From positions 310,001-374,000 of the forward strand of contig NZ_JAAVUR010000001.1 in assembly GCF_018449545.1 (NCBI RefSeq): a stretch of 64,000 bases of DNA, in the 5' to 3' direction. The position numbers were made by a program, and so were the translations under genes. This DNA comes from Granulicella sp. dw_53. GTDB lineage: Bacteria > Acidobacteriota > Terriglobia > Terriglobales > Acidobacteriaceae. Below, piece after piece: positions 48,425 to 58,268 of the stretch (positions within the stretch are counted from its first letter, which is position 1; each line of letters begins with the position of its first letter). The notes under the pieces are model-generated. The model was given only the letters and a program-made list of their open reading frames with translations, did not search any database and was not told the origin of the DNA.

Positions 48425-50077
48425 CTATGGAAGAGTTCCGCCGACGTAGGTGTTGCCAGTGCTCTGTGGGTAGTGGACGACGAAGACTACGTCATCTTTG
48501 GATTTGAGTTTGGAGACGATGGCCTTATAGCTGGCTTCGTCTGCCACGGGCATTTTGTTGATGGTGGTGATGATGGCGCCCTTGTTGAGATTGATCTCGT
48601 CTGCGAAGGAGCCGGGCCGTACGGAGGTAACGATGACGCCTCCGGTGAGGTTCAGCTTCTTGAGCATGGGAGGCGGCACTGCCGAGACGGTGATGCCGAG
48701 GGTGCTCTGACCGGCGTCCGACTCCTGCGGGGCTGCGTTGTCGTCTCCGTCGTTTCCGGCGAGGTCGGCGTAGGTCTTGGCGCGGTCACCGATCAGGACG
48801 CTGGCGGTGTTCTGCTTTCCGGAGCGGATGTAGCCGAGCTTGACGGAAGAACCAACCTTGCGCGCAGAGATGTCATTGACTAGATCATCTCCGTCCTTGA
48901 TGTTGCGTCCGTCGATGGAGACGATGACGTCGCCCGGCTCTAGGCCGGCCTTAGCCGCGCCGCCGGTGGGGCTGACGGTAGCGACGATGACTCCGTTGGT
49001 AAAGCCGTACATGCGGCCAACCGCCGAGGAGACGGCAGGCTGGAAGCTGATGCCGATCGAACCGCGGGTGACTTTATGCTCCGGCCCGATGAGCATGTTG
49101 TAGACCGAGGCGATGATGTTGGACGGCATGGCGAATCCGACGCCCTGCGAGCCCATGGACTGGGTGTAGATGGCGGTGTTCATACCGACTACGTTCCCGC
49201 CGAGATCGACTAGAGGACCGCCGGAGTTACCCGGATTGATGGCCGCGTCGGTCTGGATGAAGCGCTGGAACTGGCTCTGCGAGATGCCGTTGGGGCTGGG
49301 TTCGTCGATGGAGCGGTTCTTCGCAGAGACGATACCGGCGGAGACAGTCTGAGAGAGACCGAAGGGGCTGCCGATGGCGAGGACCCAATCGCCGACCTGT
49401 GCGCTGTCGGAGTTGCCCAGCTTGATGGTCGGAAGGGGGGTGGAGGACTCGATCTTGATGACTGCGATGTCGGTGTCTTTATCAACGCCTACGACGCGTG
49501 CAGCGCGGCCTTGATCGCCGGGACCGCCGTCAGGATCGGTGGAGAGCTTGACGTAGATCTTGTCGGCTTTGTCGACGACGTGATTGTTGGTGATGATGTA
49601 GCCGCGTGAATCGACGATGAAGCCCGATCCGAGGGCGCGGCGTTCACTGCCGGCGGGACCATCATCGTCCCCATCGCCTCCGCCCTGACCGCCGAAGAAG
49701 CGGTTGAAGAAGTCCTGCATATCGCCCTGCGACGGATTGTCATCGTTGCCTGGCTGGCCACCACGCGGGGTCTGGCCACGGCGACGGGGAGTTTTATTGG
49801 CAGATTGCTTGGGAAGGGACTCGGTGTTGATGTTGACTACGGCCGGGCCGACCTGCTTGACGATGGCGGAGAAGCCGTTAGAGAGCTCTTTGGGGGAGGG
49901 AATGACGAGCGGCCGCGCATCCGAGGTATCGACCACCTGTTCTTTGCCGCTGACGCTGTGGGTCAGTACGGACCCGGCGAGGATGCCGACCGAGAAGGTC
50001 GCAAGAAGCAGAAAGGTTGCGGTAAGGCGTCGACTGCGGATTCGCTCCAGCAGGGTAGGGTTCTTGGGTGTATCCAT
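48425..50077 (-). CDS. Do-family serine protease DegP/HtrA
   Basis: A 550-residue periplasmic protease and chaperone starting at 50077 (MDTPKNPTLLERIRSRRLTATFLLLATFSVGILAG, membrane anchor or signal). The trypsin-like triad is visible: His in YIITNNHVVDKAD, Asp in VDKDTDIAVIKI and Ser in NPGNSGGPLVDLGG. Two PDZ domains follow (GSIGISFQPAVSSAVGRMYG; STLGITVSAVPPPMLKKLNL). An Asn/Gly/Asp-rich linker lies before the protease core. It degrades or refolds envelope proteins under stress. A longer frame to 50143 exists, but the start at 50077 gives the signal sequence. Confidence 0.93.
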   Translation of the reverse strand: MDTPKNPTLLERIRSRRLTATFLLLATFSVGILAGSVLTHSVSGKEQVVDTSDARPLVIPSPKELSNGFSAIVKQVGPAVVNINTESLPKQSANKTPRRRGQTPRGGQPGNDDNPSQGDMQDFFNRFFGGQGGGDGDDDGPAGSERRALGSGFIVDSRGYIITNNHVVDKADKIYVKLSTDPDGGPGDQGRAARVVGVDKDTDIAVIKIESSTPLPTIKLGNSDSAQVGDWVLAIGSPFGLSQTVSAGIVSAKNRSIDEPSPNGISQSQFQRFIQTDAAINPGNSGGPLVDLGGNVVGMNTAIYTQSMGSQGVGFAMPSNIIASVYNMLIGPEHKVTRGSIGISFQPAVSSAVGRMYGFTNGVIVATVSPTGGAAKAGLEPGDVIVSIDGRNIKDGDDLVNDISARKVGSSVKLGYIRSGKQNTASVLIGDRAKTYADLAGNDGDDNAAPQESDAGQSTLGITVSAVPPPMLKKLNLTGGVIVTSVRPGSFADEINLNKGAIITTINKMPVADEASYKAIVSKLKSKDDVVFVVHYPQSTGNTYVGGTLP

Positions 50078-50255
50078 GTATAGGTCTAACCTCATTCGAG
50101 CTGTGCTTCGCTGTGTGCGTGGCCCGTTTATCCGACGTGGCATCGAGCAGCGAAAGACTAAGTATATTCTCTTGAGCCTGGTATTCCGTTATTTGACGGA
50201 CTTGCCAGGCGTTACGGTTGTTTAGACGCTGGCGGGAGGCAAATGTATGTGTAAT

Positions 50256-51182
50256 TTATGAGGCGTGCGCCGCGATGGGAGGGGTTCCGGAGAGTAGCTC
50301 TATACAAATAATACCAATAAGGATCAGTGCGGCGCCAGTGAGTGGACGGGGGCCAAGGCGCTCGTCCAGAAAGAGGAGCGAGGTGAGCCAGGCGAAGACG
50401 GGCTCCAGGGTGAGCAGGATTGCGGTGTGGGTGGGCGGCAGATGTTGCTGGGCCCAACTCTGAATGGTGAAGGCGGCGGCCGTAGCCAGCAGACTGGTCA
50501 CAGCGAGAGCGATGAAGAGCCGGGATGTAAAGACGATGTGGACGGGACCGCCGAGAGGTAAGGTGATGGCCATGATGAGCGCTGCGAAGCCGATCTGAAG
50601 GGTGGCGATCTGGAGAGCGGGAAGGCCGGGAGAGATGTGAGCCAAGGCGAGGAGATGTCCGGTGAAGGCGATGGCGCAGGCCAGGGTGAGGAGGTCGCCG
50701 AGGCTGATGGTGGAGAAGATCTCCCGAAGGTGGGTTCCGGGCGGAGTGGTGAGGAGAAGCAAGCCAGTGAAGGCGAGAAGGGCTCCCAGAGCCGCATTCC
50801 AACGGGGAGCGTGGGTCCCGCGCGGACGAAGGATGGGGAAGGCAGTGAAGAGGGGGACGAAGACGACGACCATTCCAGTGATGAAGGCGGATTTGGCGGG
50901 GGTGGTGCGGGCGAGTCCGGCGGTCTGAAATTGGTAGCCGGCAGCGAGGAAGAGGCCGACGAGGAGGCCGGAGAGGATGGTTCGGCGGGGGAGCTTGCGG
51001 AGGAGGCGGTGGTTGAGGATGGCCAGCACAAGGAAGGCGATGGCCATGCGGAGGAGGTTGAAGAGGAGCGGCGAGACGTCCTGGAGGGCGTCCTTGACGA
51101 GGGCGAAGGTCGATCCCCAGACGATGACTACGGCGAGCAGGAGCAGATGGGCGAGTGCGCTGGGGGTGAGGCGTCTGCTCAT
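50256..51182 (-). CDS. EamA-family (DMT) transporter
   Basis: A 308-residue transporter with ten predicted helices as two EamA repeats. The repeat signatures are ALAHLLLLAVVIVWGSTFALVKDALQDVSPLLFNLLRMAIAFLVLAIL and the later AAAFTIQSWAQQHLPPTHTAILLTLEPVFAWLTSLLFLDERLGPRPLTGAALILIGI. Such proteins move metabolites such as amino acids or nucleotide sugars across the inner membrane; the substrate is unknown. I start at 51182 because the frame beyond is a Pro/Arg-rich shadow. It is downstream of the M20 peptidase gene by 92 bases. Confidence 0.88.
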   Translation of the reverse strand: MSRRLTPSALAHLLLLAVVIVWGSTFALVKDALQDVSPLLFNLLRMAIAFLVLAILNHRLLRKLPRRTILSGLLVGLFLAAGYQFQTAGLARTTPAKSAFITGMVVVFVPLFTAFPILRPRGTHAPRWNAALGALLAFTGLLLLTTPPGTHLREIFSTISLGDLLTLACAIAFTGHLLALAHISPGLPALQIATLQIGFAALIMAITLPLGGPVHIVFTSRLFIALAVTSLLATAAAFTIQSWAQQHLPPTHTAILLTLEPVFAWLTSLLFLDERLGPRPLTGAALILIGIICIELLSGTPPIAAHAS

Positions 51183-51274
51183 CTTTTGGGCTGTCTGTCG
51201 AGGAGAGGGCGGAGAGACTGAGGAGTGGGCGCGGAGAGTTTCACGGAGTGAAGTGTACCAAGTGGTGTTGGGGG

Positions 51275-52555
51275 TCACGGGGCAGGAACGGTGTCGGCGA
51301 TGCGTTGGGCGGTGTCGAGGAGGGTGAGGAGGATGCGGCGGAGGGCGGTCTCGCGACCGGTGGGGTCGTACCACTCCTGAAGGGTGTGGATGCCGCCGCC
51401 GATACCGCCGGAGCCGAGGGCCAGGGCGGGGATTCCCAGGGCGAGGGGGATATTGGCGTCGGTGGAGCCGATGCGAGGCTCGGTGTGGAGGGTGAGGTGG
51501 CGATCGATGGCGCGGAGGGTGTGGAGGAGGGGAGAGTCGTCGGGCAGGGCTCCGGCGGGACGGCTGCCGATGACCTCGATTTCAAGCTTAGCGGGGACGC
51601 GGATGGGTCGCTGACGGGTGGCTTCGCGGGCGCAGACGGCCAAAGTGGTGTCGAGGAGACGGCGGACGTCCTGCTCGGTGGCGATGAGTTGGTCGGGATC
51701 GGTGGAGCGGAGGTCAAGGAGGGCGGTGGCGGACTCGGGGATGGAGTTTACGGAGGTGCCGCCGGAGATGTGGCCGACGTTGAGGGTGGTTCGGGGGGTA
51801 GAGGGGAGACGGAGCTGGGCGAGCTCGGCGAGGGCTCGACTAAGGATGAGGATGGGGTTGGAGGTGCCGGCGTCGGTCCAGGAGTGGCCGCCCGGACCGG
51901 TGACGGTGACGCGGAGGCGACGGCTTCCCAGGCCGCGAGTGACGACGGTATTGGTTCCGGAGCCCTCCAGGGCGAGCGCGGCTACGATGCGTCCGTGGTA
52001 CGGGCCGCGGGTGAAGAGGTGACGCATGCCGCGGAGGTCGCCCTCGCCCTCTTCGCCTACGTTGGCGGCGAAGAGGATGGGAATTGGGGGTTGGATCTTG
52101 GCGTAACGCAGGGCGGCGGCGATAGCGAGCAGGGCGGTGAGGCCGGAGGCGTTATCGCAGATGCCGGGCGCGTAGATGCGGGCGTCGTCGGGGTCTTCGA
52201 TGGGGTCGCAGGGGGTTCCGGCGGCGAAGACAGTGTCGAGGTGGGCGGAGATGAGGATGCATGGAGCGCGGCGCGGCTTGATCTCTGGGGTTGTTGTGGC
52301 CTCCGATGATTCGAGTTCTGCCAGGGCGTTGCCCTCGTCGTCGATCTGGAGGTTGGTGAGGCCGAGTTGGCGAAAGCGGTCGAGGAACCAGGCGGCTCGG
52401 TCGGCCTCGCCGAAGGGTGGGGCGGGGATGCGGACGAGCTCGAGCTGCCACTGACGAAGCTGGGGCTGATGAAGGTGCAGCCAGTGGAAGGCCCGGTGGA
52501 CGGGGGTGAGGCTGACGAGTTTGGTGATGCGGCGCTGAGCGGTGGCTGCGGGCAT
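51275..52555 (-). CDS. M20-family metallopeptidase
   Basis: A 426-residue zinc aminopeptidase/carboxypeptidase-like protein. Metal-site motifs are in order: ISAHLDTVFAAGTP (His/Asp), APGICDNASGLTALLAIAAAL (bridging Asp), ANVGEEGEGDLRGM (catalytic Glu and metal Glu) and GIHTLQEWYDP (last His). The dimerisation region TVTGPGGHSWTDAGTSNPI lies between. It resembles PepT-like and acetylornithine-deacetylase-type peptidases; the substrate is unknown. Its ATG overlaps the truA stop (TGATG), so it is translationally coupled to truA. Confidence 0.88.
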   Translation of the reverse strand: MPAATAQRRITKLVSLTPVHRAFHWLHLHQPQLRQWQLELVRIPAPPFGEADRAAWFLDRFRQLGLTNLQIDDEGNALAELESSEATTTPEIKPRRAPCILISAHLDTVFAAGTPCDPIEDPDDARIYAPGICDNASGLTALLAIAAALRYAKIQPPIPILFAANVGEEGEGDLRGMRHLFTRGPYHGRIVAALALEGSGTNTVVTRGLGSRRLRVTVTGPGGHSWTDAGTSNPILILSRALAELAQLRLPSTPRTTLNVGHISGGTSVNSIPESATALLDLRSTDPDQLIATEQDVRRLLDTTLAVCAREATRQRPIRVPAKLEIEVIGSRPAGALPDDSPLLHTLRAIDRHLTLHTEPRIGSTDANIPLALGIPALALGSGGIGGGIHTLQEWYDPTGRETALRRILLTLLDTAQRIADTVPAP

Positions 52556-53364
52556 CAGTAGTTGACCTCGATCAGGAAGAGACCGCGTGCGGGTGCAGTG
52601 GGGCCGGCGGCGGAGCGGTCGCGGAGGCTGAGGATGTACGGAACGGAGTTCGGCGCGATGCGGCCGCAGCCGACTTCGACGAAGGTTCCGACGAGGTTGC
52701 GGACCATGTGGTGAAGGAAGCCGCTGCCGGTGACTCGGTAGAGGAGGAGGCCGTCGGAGAGAATCCAGGTGGAGCTGTGGATGGTGCGGATGTTGGTGGC
52801 GTGGATTGGAGCGGCGGTCGAGGCTTCGCGGGTGGCAAGGTCGGGATCGGAGGCGGCGAAGGAGGTGAAGTCGTGGGTGCCGAGGACGGCGTCGGCGGCG
52901 TTCTGGAGCAGAGCGAGGTCGAGCTGGAAGGGACAGTCCCAGACGAAGGGCGCGAGCATGGGGGAGCAGATAAGAGGCATGGGGTCGGGGATCGGGGTGA
53001 GGGGCAAGGGGCGCGAGGGGAAGATGCGGTACTCGTAGGTCTTGCCGATGGCGCTGTGACGGGCGTGGAAGCCGGGGGCGGCGGGTTCAAGGGAGAGAAT
53101 ACGGATGGCGGGGGGTAAGGCGCGGTTGAGGGCACGGTGGAGGTTTGGGCCGGGAATGGGGGCGGCGATGGAGAAGGAGGCGACTTGTCCGAGGGCGTGG
53201 ACGCCGGTATCGGTGCGGCCGGACCCCTGGGGCAGGACGGATTCTCCGCTGACGTGGAGGATGGCCTGGGCGAGCGAGCCCTGCACGGTAGGGAGGCCGG
53301 GCTGGATCTGCCAGCCGTGGAACGCGGTGCCGTCGTAAGCGAGAATGGACTTCCAAAGGACCAT
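52555..53364 (-). CDS. truA: tRNA pseudouridine(38-40) synthase
   Basis: A 269-residue enzyme that isomerises U38-U40 in the anticodon arm of tRNAs. The catalytic Asp is in SGRTDTGVHALGQVASF. Other blocks are LAYDGTAFHGWQIQPGLPTVQGSLAQAI, SAIGKTYEYRIF, GTHDFTSFAA and GSGFLHHMVRNLVGTFVEVGCGRI. ATG at 53364 (MVLWKSILAYDGT) matches homologues; the upstream in-frame codons are not conserved. The stop shares bases with the next gene start. Upstream, an intergenic stretch of about 480 bases follows. Confidence 0.96.
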   Translation of the reverse strand: MVLWKSILAYDGTAFHGWQIQPGLPTVQGSLAQAILHVSGESVLPQGSGRTDTGVHALGQVASFSIAAPIPGPNLHRALNRALPPAIRILSLEPAAPGFHARHSAIGKTYEYRIFPSRPLPLTPIPDPMPLICSPMLAPFVWDCPFQLDLALLQNAADAVLGTHDFTSFAASDPDLATREASTAAPIHATNIRTIHSSTWILSDGLLLYRVTGSGFLHHMVRNLVGTFVEVGCGRIAPNSVPYILSLRDRSAAGPTAPARGLFLIEVNY

Positions 53365-53529
53365 ACAGATGATATTGGACGGTATCACGAAGGAGGTGGC
53401 GAGCCGGGCAACCCTAGTTCAGAGGAAGAACCGGGTGTGGAGAGGAGCGTTGGTATACTTGGTTGGCTGTGACCACACAGCACGTCTCCTCATCCATCTG
53501 GCGGTAGTTAAAGCGACCTGAATGCAGGT

Positions 53530-53718
53530 TTGGCTGAAAGTGTGGGAACGAAGGTGCATCGATGTACGTATTACATCCCCAAGTGCTTCCTTGGATGCAA
53601 GAGTCGGGCCCTAGAGGATATTTTCGAGTCCTCGGAGGTAGGCTGTGCGTCTAGTAAGCATCGACACAGATTTATCGAAGTTGTTCCGGCGGCTAATACA
53701 GCGGAACTTTGTACCTGA
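53530..53718 (+). pseudogene. Decayed IS200/IS605-like transposase fragment
   Basis: A frame of 62 codons starting at TTG 53530 contains KVHRCTYYIPKCFLGCKSRAL, then SKHRHRFIEVVPAANTAELC. This resembles the start of IS200-type TnpA (HRC-x-Y-H...x-PK-x-RRK-x-G ... DHVH-x-IEVPP) but with changes, including HRHR in place of the catalytic HVH, and is about half the length. The DNA match is suggestive (CATCCCCAAGTGC encodes the IPKC motif). No intact ends or tyrosine-containing C-terminus were seen. It fills part of the 478-base gap between truA and the TolC-like gene. Confidence 0.4.
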
Positions 53719-53842
53719 GCGGAGCTTCGCCGGAGTTTGCCTTGTTGGATGGGAATGGCCGGCGAATCGCAAGACATTTGGAGCAGTCTGTAATCGTAGG
53801 CCGTAGCACAAGGCTGTATAGACAAGAGTCGGAGAGCGCATC

Positions 53843-55963
53843 GTGAGATTAAGAGATATGCAGGCGGCAGCGAGCATTGGGCTGCTGTTGATGAGTGTGA
53901 CCACGCAACCGGTAGTGGCACAACAACAGACCAACCCGACAGCACCGGCAACAACACAGGCGGTAGTCACCGATACGACAGGACAGCCTGGCCTGCCCCA
54001 GGCTCCGGAGCCGAAGCTGACGGAGCCCCTCTACCTTCGCGATACGGGACACGATTACACGAAGCCGAAGAGCCACTTCCGCAATCCGATCGCGCCGTAT
54101 ACGCCGACGTATGTGCCTCTACCGACGACGGGCAATACGCCGCGCCTGGCCTCGCTTCTTCGGGAAGGCAAGATCTATCTGAGCTTGCCGGATGCGGTTG
54201 CGCTGGCGCTCGAGAATAACTACGACATCGCGATCGCGCGGATCAATCTGGATATCGCGGATACCGATATCATGCGCACCAAGGCGGGATCGACGCTGCG
54301 TGGTGTGTCCAACGGCCTGGTGACGAATACCCTGGGCGGAACGACGTCCACAGTGACGACTGGAGGCGGACCGGGCGGAACGTCGACGGCAAGTGGCGGT
54401 GGCGCCGCTGGTGCGTCGGGACTCGTGCTGAGCACCAATGGTGGTGGTCCGGCAGTTGAGCCTCTGGATCCGGTCCTGACTGGAACACTGCAGTATGAAT
54501 CGGCCAATACGCAGCAGAGCAGTACCTTGATTACTGGAACGAACGCCTTGAACCAGGACACCGGAACTTACAATTTCGGATACCAGCAAGGTTTCTTGAC
54601 TGGAACGCTATTCAACTTCACGTTCAATAACGCCCGAACCACGACCAACAGTCAAAGGGCAAGTTTCAGCCCGCAGTTGAACTCCAGTTTCCGGGCTCAG
54701 GCGACACAGCATCTGTTGCAGGGTTTTGGCTGGGGAGTCAATGGCCGGTTTATTCTGCAAGCCAAGAACGACCGCAGAATTACCGATTCGGCCTTCCGTC
54801 AGCAGCTTTTGTTCACTATCAACCAGGTAGAGAATATCTACTGGGGTCTGGTGAGCGCCTATGAGGATGAGCTTGCCAAGGAACGGGCGTTGACCCAGTC
54901 CACGCAGCTCACTTCGGATAACAGGAAGCAGCTTGAGATCGGAACGCTTGCCCCCCTGGATGTCGTGAACTCGGACAGCGCAGTGGCAACGGACAAGCAG
55001 GCGTTGGTGGCCTCCAAGACGAATCTTGAGTATCAGCAGCTTTTGATGAAGCAGGCTATTGCGCGGAATCTCAATGATCCCATGCTCTCGAACGCTCCTG
55101 TCGTCCCGACGGACCGCGTGGCCCTGGATCGTCTGCCGGAAGAAGATACGCCAGTGGAGGAACTTGTAAAACAGGCTTACGTCAACAATCCGTCGATTGA
55201 GCAAGCTGTACTGAATATGAAAAATAACGAGATCACCATCAAGGCCTTCAAGAACGGCTTGCTTCCGGTGGTCGATGCTTACGCGTTCTATGGTGGCAGT
55301 GGACTGGGCGGAGCTCAGAATCCTGCTTTGAATTGCGCAAATTCAATTACTGCAGGATCGTTCACTCCCTGTCCTGTGGGAACTGTTGCCGTATCTGGCT
55401 ATTCGGATGTACTAGGGAATACCTTCAACAACTCTTTTCCGGACAGGGGTGTCGGGGTGAATATCAATATCCCGCTGCGGAATCGGGTTGCACAGGCTGA
55501 CCAGGCGCGGTCGCAGATGGAGTACCGGCAGTCCCAGATGCGGTTGCAGCAACTCTATACTCAGATCCGGATTCAGGTGATCAATGGACAGTATGCGTTG
55601 ACCAACGACCGGGCGCAGGTTCTGGCGGCTCAGACGGCGCGGGACTTCCAGTTGCAGAGCCTTGACGCGGAGCAGAAGAAGTACAAACTGGGCGCTTCGA
55701 CGACGGCCCTGGTTCTCCAGCAGCAGAGAAACGTAGCGGCTGCGGAGAACACCTTGATCTCTGCGACGGCTGCCTATGCCAATGACCGCGTCGCTCTGAG
55801 TCAGTTGCTGTCGAACACGCTGGACCGTTATGGCATCAGTATTGCGGATGCGGCTACCGGGGTTCTTGGTCAGACGCCTATGATCCCAGGTCTGACAGCC
55901 CCAACGGCACCGGCGACAGCCAAGCCGATTCAGTCGGCGCCGAATCCGGCTCCGCAGCAGTAA
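53843..55963 (+). CDS. TolC-family outer-membrane channel protein
   Basis: A 706-residue outer-membrane protein. GTG at 53843 gives MRLRDMQAAASIGLLLMSVTTQPVVA as signal peptide. The two OEP repeats are visible: PDAVALALENNYDIAIARINLDIADTDIMRTKA and later EELVKQAYVNNPSIEQAVLNMKNNEITIKAFKNGLLPVVD, with coiled-coil helices. A long Gly/Thr/Ser-rich insertion (~165-240) probably forms a surface loop, so the protein is longer than TolC (~470). It could serve the MacA-like adaptor at 22.3-23.5 kb, but no adaptor is adjacent. Confidence 0.85.
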   Translation: MRLRDMQAAASIGLLLMSVTTQPVVAQQQTNPTAPATTQAVVTDTTGQPGLPQAPEPKLTEPLYLRDTGHDYTKPKSHFRNPIAPYTPTYVPLPTTGNTPRLASLLREGKIYLSLPDAVALALENNYDIAIARINLDIADTDIMRTKAGSTLRGVSNGLVTNTLGGTTSTVTTGGGPGGTSTASGGGAAGASGLVLSTNGGGPAVEPLDPVLTGTLQYESANTQQSSTLITGTNALNQDTGTYNFGYQQGFLTGTLFNFTFNNARTTTNSQRASFSPQLNSSFRAQATQHLLQGFGWGVNGRFILQAKNDRRITDSAFRQQLLFTINQVENIYWGLVSAYEDELAKERALTQSTQLTSDNRKQLEIGTLAPLDVVNSDSAVATDKQALVASKTNLEYQQLLMKQAIARNLNDPMLSNAPVVPTDRVALDRLPEEDTPVEELVKQAYVNNPSIEQAVLNMKNNEITIKAFKNGLLPVVDAYAFYGGSGLGGAQNPALNCANSITAGSFTPCPVGTVAVSGYSDVLGNTFNNSFPDRGVGVNINIPLRNRVAQADQARSQMEYRQSQMRLQQLYTQIRIQVINGQYALTNDRAQVLAAQTARDFQLQSLDAEQKKYKLGASTTALVLQQQRNVAAAENTLISATAAYANDRVALSQLLSNTLDRYGISIADAATGVLGQTPMIPGLTAPTAPATAKPIQSAPNPAPQQ

Positions 55964-55994
55964 GAGCAAAGAGAACACAGCAGGGAAGACGACG

Positions 55995-56032
55995 ATGGGC
56001 GCGAGGATACTCCTCGCGCCCATTCTATTTTC
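55995..56032 (+). terminator. Rho-independent terminator after the TolC-like gene
   Basis: ATGGGCGCGAGGA (55995-56007) and TCCTCGCGCCCAT (56011-56023) form a perfect 13-base-pair stem with a TAC loop. TCTATTTTCT follows. Confidence 0.85.
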
Positions 56033-56120
56033 TGGGCTTTTTTGATGCAATCCTTTACGGCGGGATATTTGTGAGGTCTCTTCAAGGAGCTTCTTGTCCT
56101 TCGGATAGACTTAATCCCAT

Positions 56121-58259
56121 ATGAGGAACGAGCAAAAGAACTCCCTGGCAAATGCAGCTTCTGCGTATCTTAGGTCGGCAATGCATCAGCCGGTGGACTG
56201 GATGGAGTGGGGCGATGAGGCGTTTGCCCTCGCACAGGTGGAAGACAAGCCGATCCTGTTGGATATTGGAGCGGTGTGGTGCCATTGGTGCCATGTGATG
56301 GATCGCGAGAGCTATGAGAACGCCGAGACAGCGAAGATCATCAATGAGCACTTTGTTGCAGTGAAGGTGGACCGGGACGAACGCCCGGATGTGGATACAC
56401 GGTATCAGGCGGCGGTGGCCTCTATCAGCGGACAAGGTGGTTGGCCGTTGACGGCGTTTCTGACCCCTGAGGGGAAGCCTTACTTTGGTGGAACTTACTT
56501 TCCCCCGGATGACCGGCACGGCCGGCCGGGACTACGGCGTGTGTTGCTGACAATGGCGGAGGCCTTTGAGAAGCGCCGGGACGAGGTGAACGAGTCGGCC
56601 GGAAGCGTGCTGGAGGCGATCGAGCAGAATGAGTCGTTCATGGGGCGGAGCGGTAATCCCGGCCCGGAGCTGGTGGCGAAGCTGGTGGACGGGGCTTTGA
56701 AGCAGTTCGACGCGCGGTCGGGTGGGTTCGGATCGCAGCCGAAGTTTCCTCACTCGGGGGCGATCGATCTCTTGTTGGATTCGGCCTCTCGGGTATCGAT
56801 CGGAGCAGGCGCTGCGGTAGTGAATGAGCCTGCGAAGCGAGCCGCCATGGTGACTTTGGACAAGATGCAGAAGGGTGGAATCTATGATCATCTGGCGGGC
56901 GGATTCCATCGTTACAGCGTGGATGAAAACTGGGTGGTGCCGCACTTCGAGAAGATGGCGTATGACAACAGCGAGCTGTTGAAGAATTACGTACACGCCT
57001 TTCAGACGTTCGTGGATCCGGAGAATGCCCGCGTAGCGCGGGAGATGATTAAGTGGATGGACGAGTGGCTAAGCGACCGCGAACGAGGTGGGTTTTACGC
57101 GTCGCAGGATGCAGACTTCTCGCTCGACGACGACGGAGACTACTTTACGTGGACGCGGGATGAGGCGGCTGCCGTGCTCACTCCTGAGGAGTTGGCGGTG
57201 GCTGGGGCGTACTACGATATCGGTGAGATCGGCGACATGCACCATAACCCTGCGAAGAATGTGCTCCATGTGCGTACAACGATCCAGAGCGTAGCCCGTT
57301 CGAACCAGATCGAGCTGGAGGTGGCGCAGGAGCGGCTGGCATCTGCTAAGGCAAAGATGTATGCAGCGCGGTTGAAGCGGCCTACTCCCTACGTAGATAA
57401 GACGATCTATGTGGCCTGGAACGGCATGTGCATCTCTGCCTATATCGAAGCCGGGCGGGTGTTGGGGATGCCGGAGGTGACGGAGTTTGCCTTGAAGTCG
57501 TTGGACCGGGTGCTGGGGAGTGCCTGGAGCACTGAGTCGGGGGTCGCTCACGTTGTCGCGTATGGGGAGGGAACAACCGCTGGACGGCGAGTGGCCGGAG
57601 TGTTGGACGATTATGTCTTTCTGGGACATGCGGCATTGGACGCCTGGGAGGCTACGGGAGAATTGGCCTACTACAAGGCGTCCGAGGCGATCATGGAGGG
57701 TGCCGTGGCGCGGTTCTACGATACGACCGGATGTGCCTTTTTCGATACGGAGCTGGCACAGCAGGGCGAGGTTCGGCTGGGTGCGCTGGTAACGCGGAGA
57801 AAGCCGTTGCAGGACTCTCCGACTCCCGCAGCGAACCCGATGGCGGCGGCCCTCTTGCTGCGGCTAGAGGCTCTCAACGGGCGCGAGGACTACGCGGTCA
57901 AGGCGCAGGAGACGATGGAGACCTTTGCGGGCGTTGTCGAGCACTTTGGGCTATACGCGGCGAGTTACGGACTTGCGCTGCAGAGACTGGTTCAACGGGC
58001 AATCCAGGTGTGTGTGATTGGTGACGATGCCGATGCGCGCCGACTGGAGACAGTCGCCATGGCCCGGTACGCGGTCAATAAAAGCGTAGTGCGGCTGCGG
58101 CGGGATCAGTTGGCGAGTTTGCCTCCCATGCTGGCCGAGACCTTGCCGTATCTTCCTGCGATGGAGGGCAGCTTCGCGGTGCTGTGCAATGGGAATGGCT
58201 GCCTGCCACCGGTAAAGACGGTCGAGGAGCTGATGGCGGCCATGAACCAGACCTTATAA
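56121..58259 (+). CDS. DUF255 thioredoxin-like / six-hairpin protein
   Basis: A 712-residue protein of the YyaL/SPATA20 family. Residues ~1-165 are a thioredoxin-like DUF255 domain with WCHWCHVMDRESYEN (residues ~52-66), in which two Cys are separated by two residues. The remainder is an alpha/alpha barrel like six-hairpin glycosidases (QKGGIYDHLAGGFHRYSVDENWVVPHFEKMAYDNSELL ... YVAWNGMCISAYIEAGRVLGM). The physiological reaction is unknown. It begins 89 bases after the terminator of the preceding gene. No signal peptide is apparent, so it is probably cytoplasmic. Confidence 0.9.
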   Translation: MRNEQKNSLANAASAYLRSAMHQPVDWMEWGDEAFALAQVEDKPILLDIGAVWCHWCHVMDRESYENAETAKIINEHFVAVKVDRDERPDVDTRYQAAVASISGQGGWPLTAFLTPEGKPYFGGTYFPPDDRHGRPGLRRVLLTMAEAFEKRRDEVNESAGSVLEAIEQNESFMGRSGNPGPELVAKLVDGALKQFDARSGGFGSQPKFPHSGAIDLLLDSASRVSIGAGAAVVNEPAKRAAMVTLDKMQKGGIYDHLAGGFHRYSVDENWVVPHFEKMAYDNSELLKNYVHAFQTFVDPENARVAREMIKWMDEWLSDRERGGFYASQDADFSLDDDGDYFTWTRDEAAAVLTPEELAVAGAYYDIGEIGDMHHNPAKNVLHVRTTIQSVARSNQIELEVAQERLASAKAKMYAARLKRPTPYVDKTIYVAWNGMCISAYIEAGRVLGMPEVTEFALKSLDRVLGSAWSTESGVAHVVAYGEGTTAGRRVAGVLDDYVFLGHAALDAWEATGELAYYKASEAIMEGAVARFYDTTGCAFFDTELAQQGEVRLGALVTRRKPLQDSPTPAANPMAAALLLRLEALNGREDYAVKAQETMETFAGVVEHFGLYAASYGLALQRLVQRAIQVCVIGDDADARRLETVAMARYAVNKSVVRLRRDQLASLPPMLAETLPYLPAMEGSFAVLCNGNGCLPPVKTVEELMAAMNQTL

Positions 58260-58268
58260 AGATCCGAC

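Noticed and set aside
51248..52309. A 353-codon frame opposite the M20 peptidase.
   Set aside because: Shadow; the peptidase metal motifs on the minus strand are intact.
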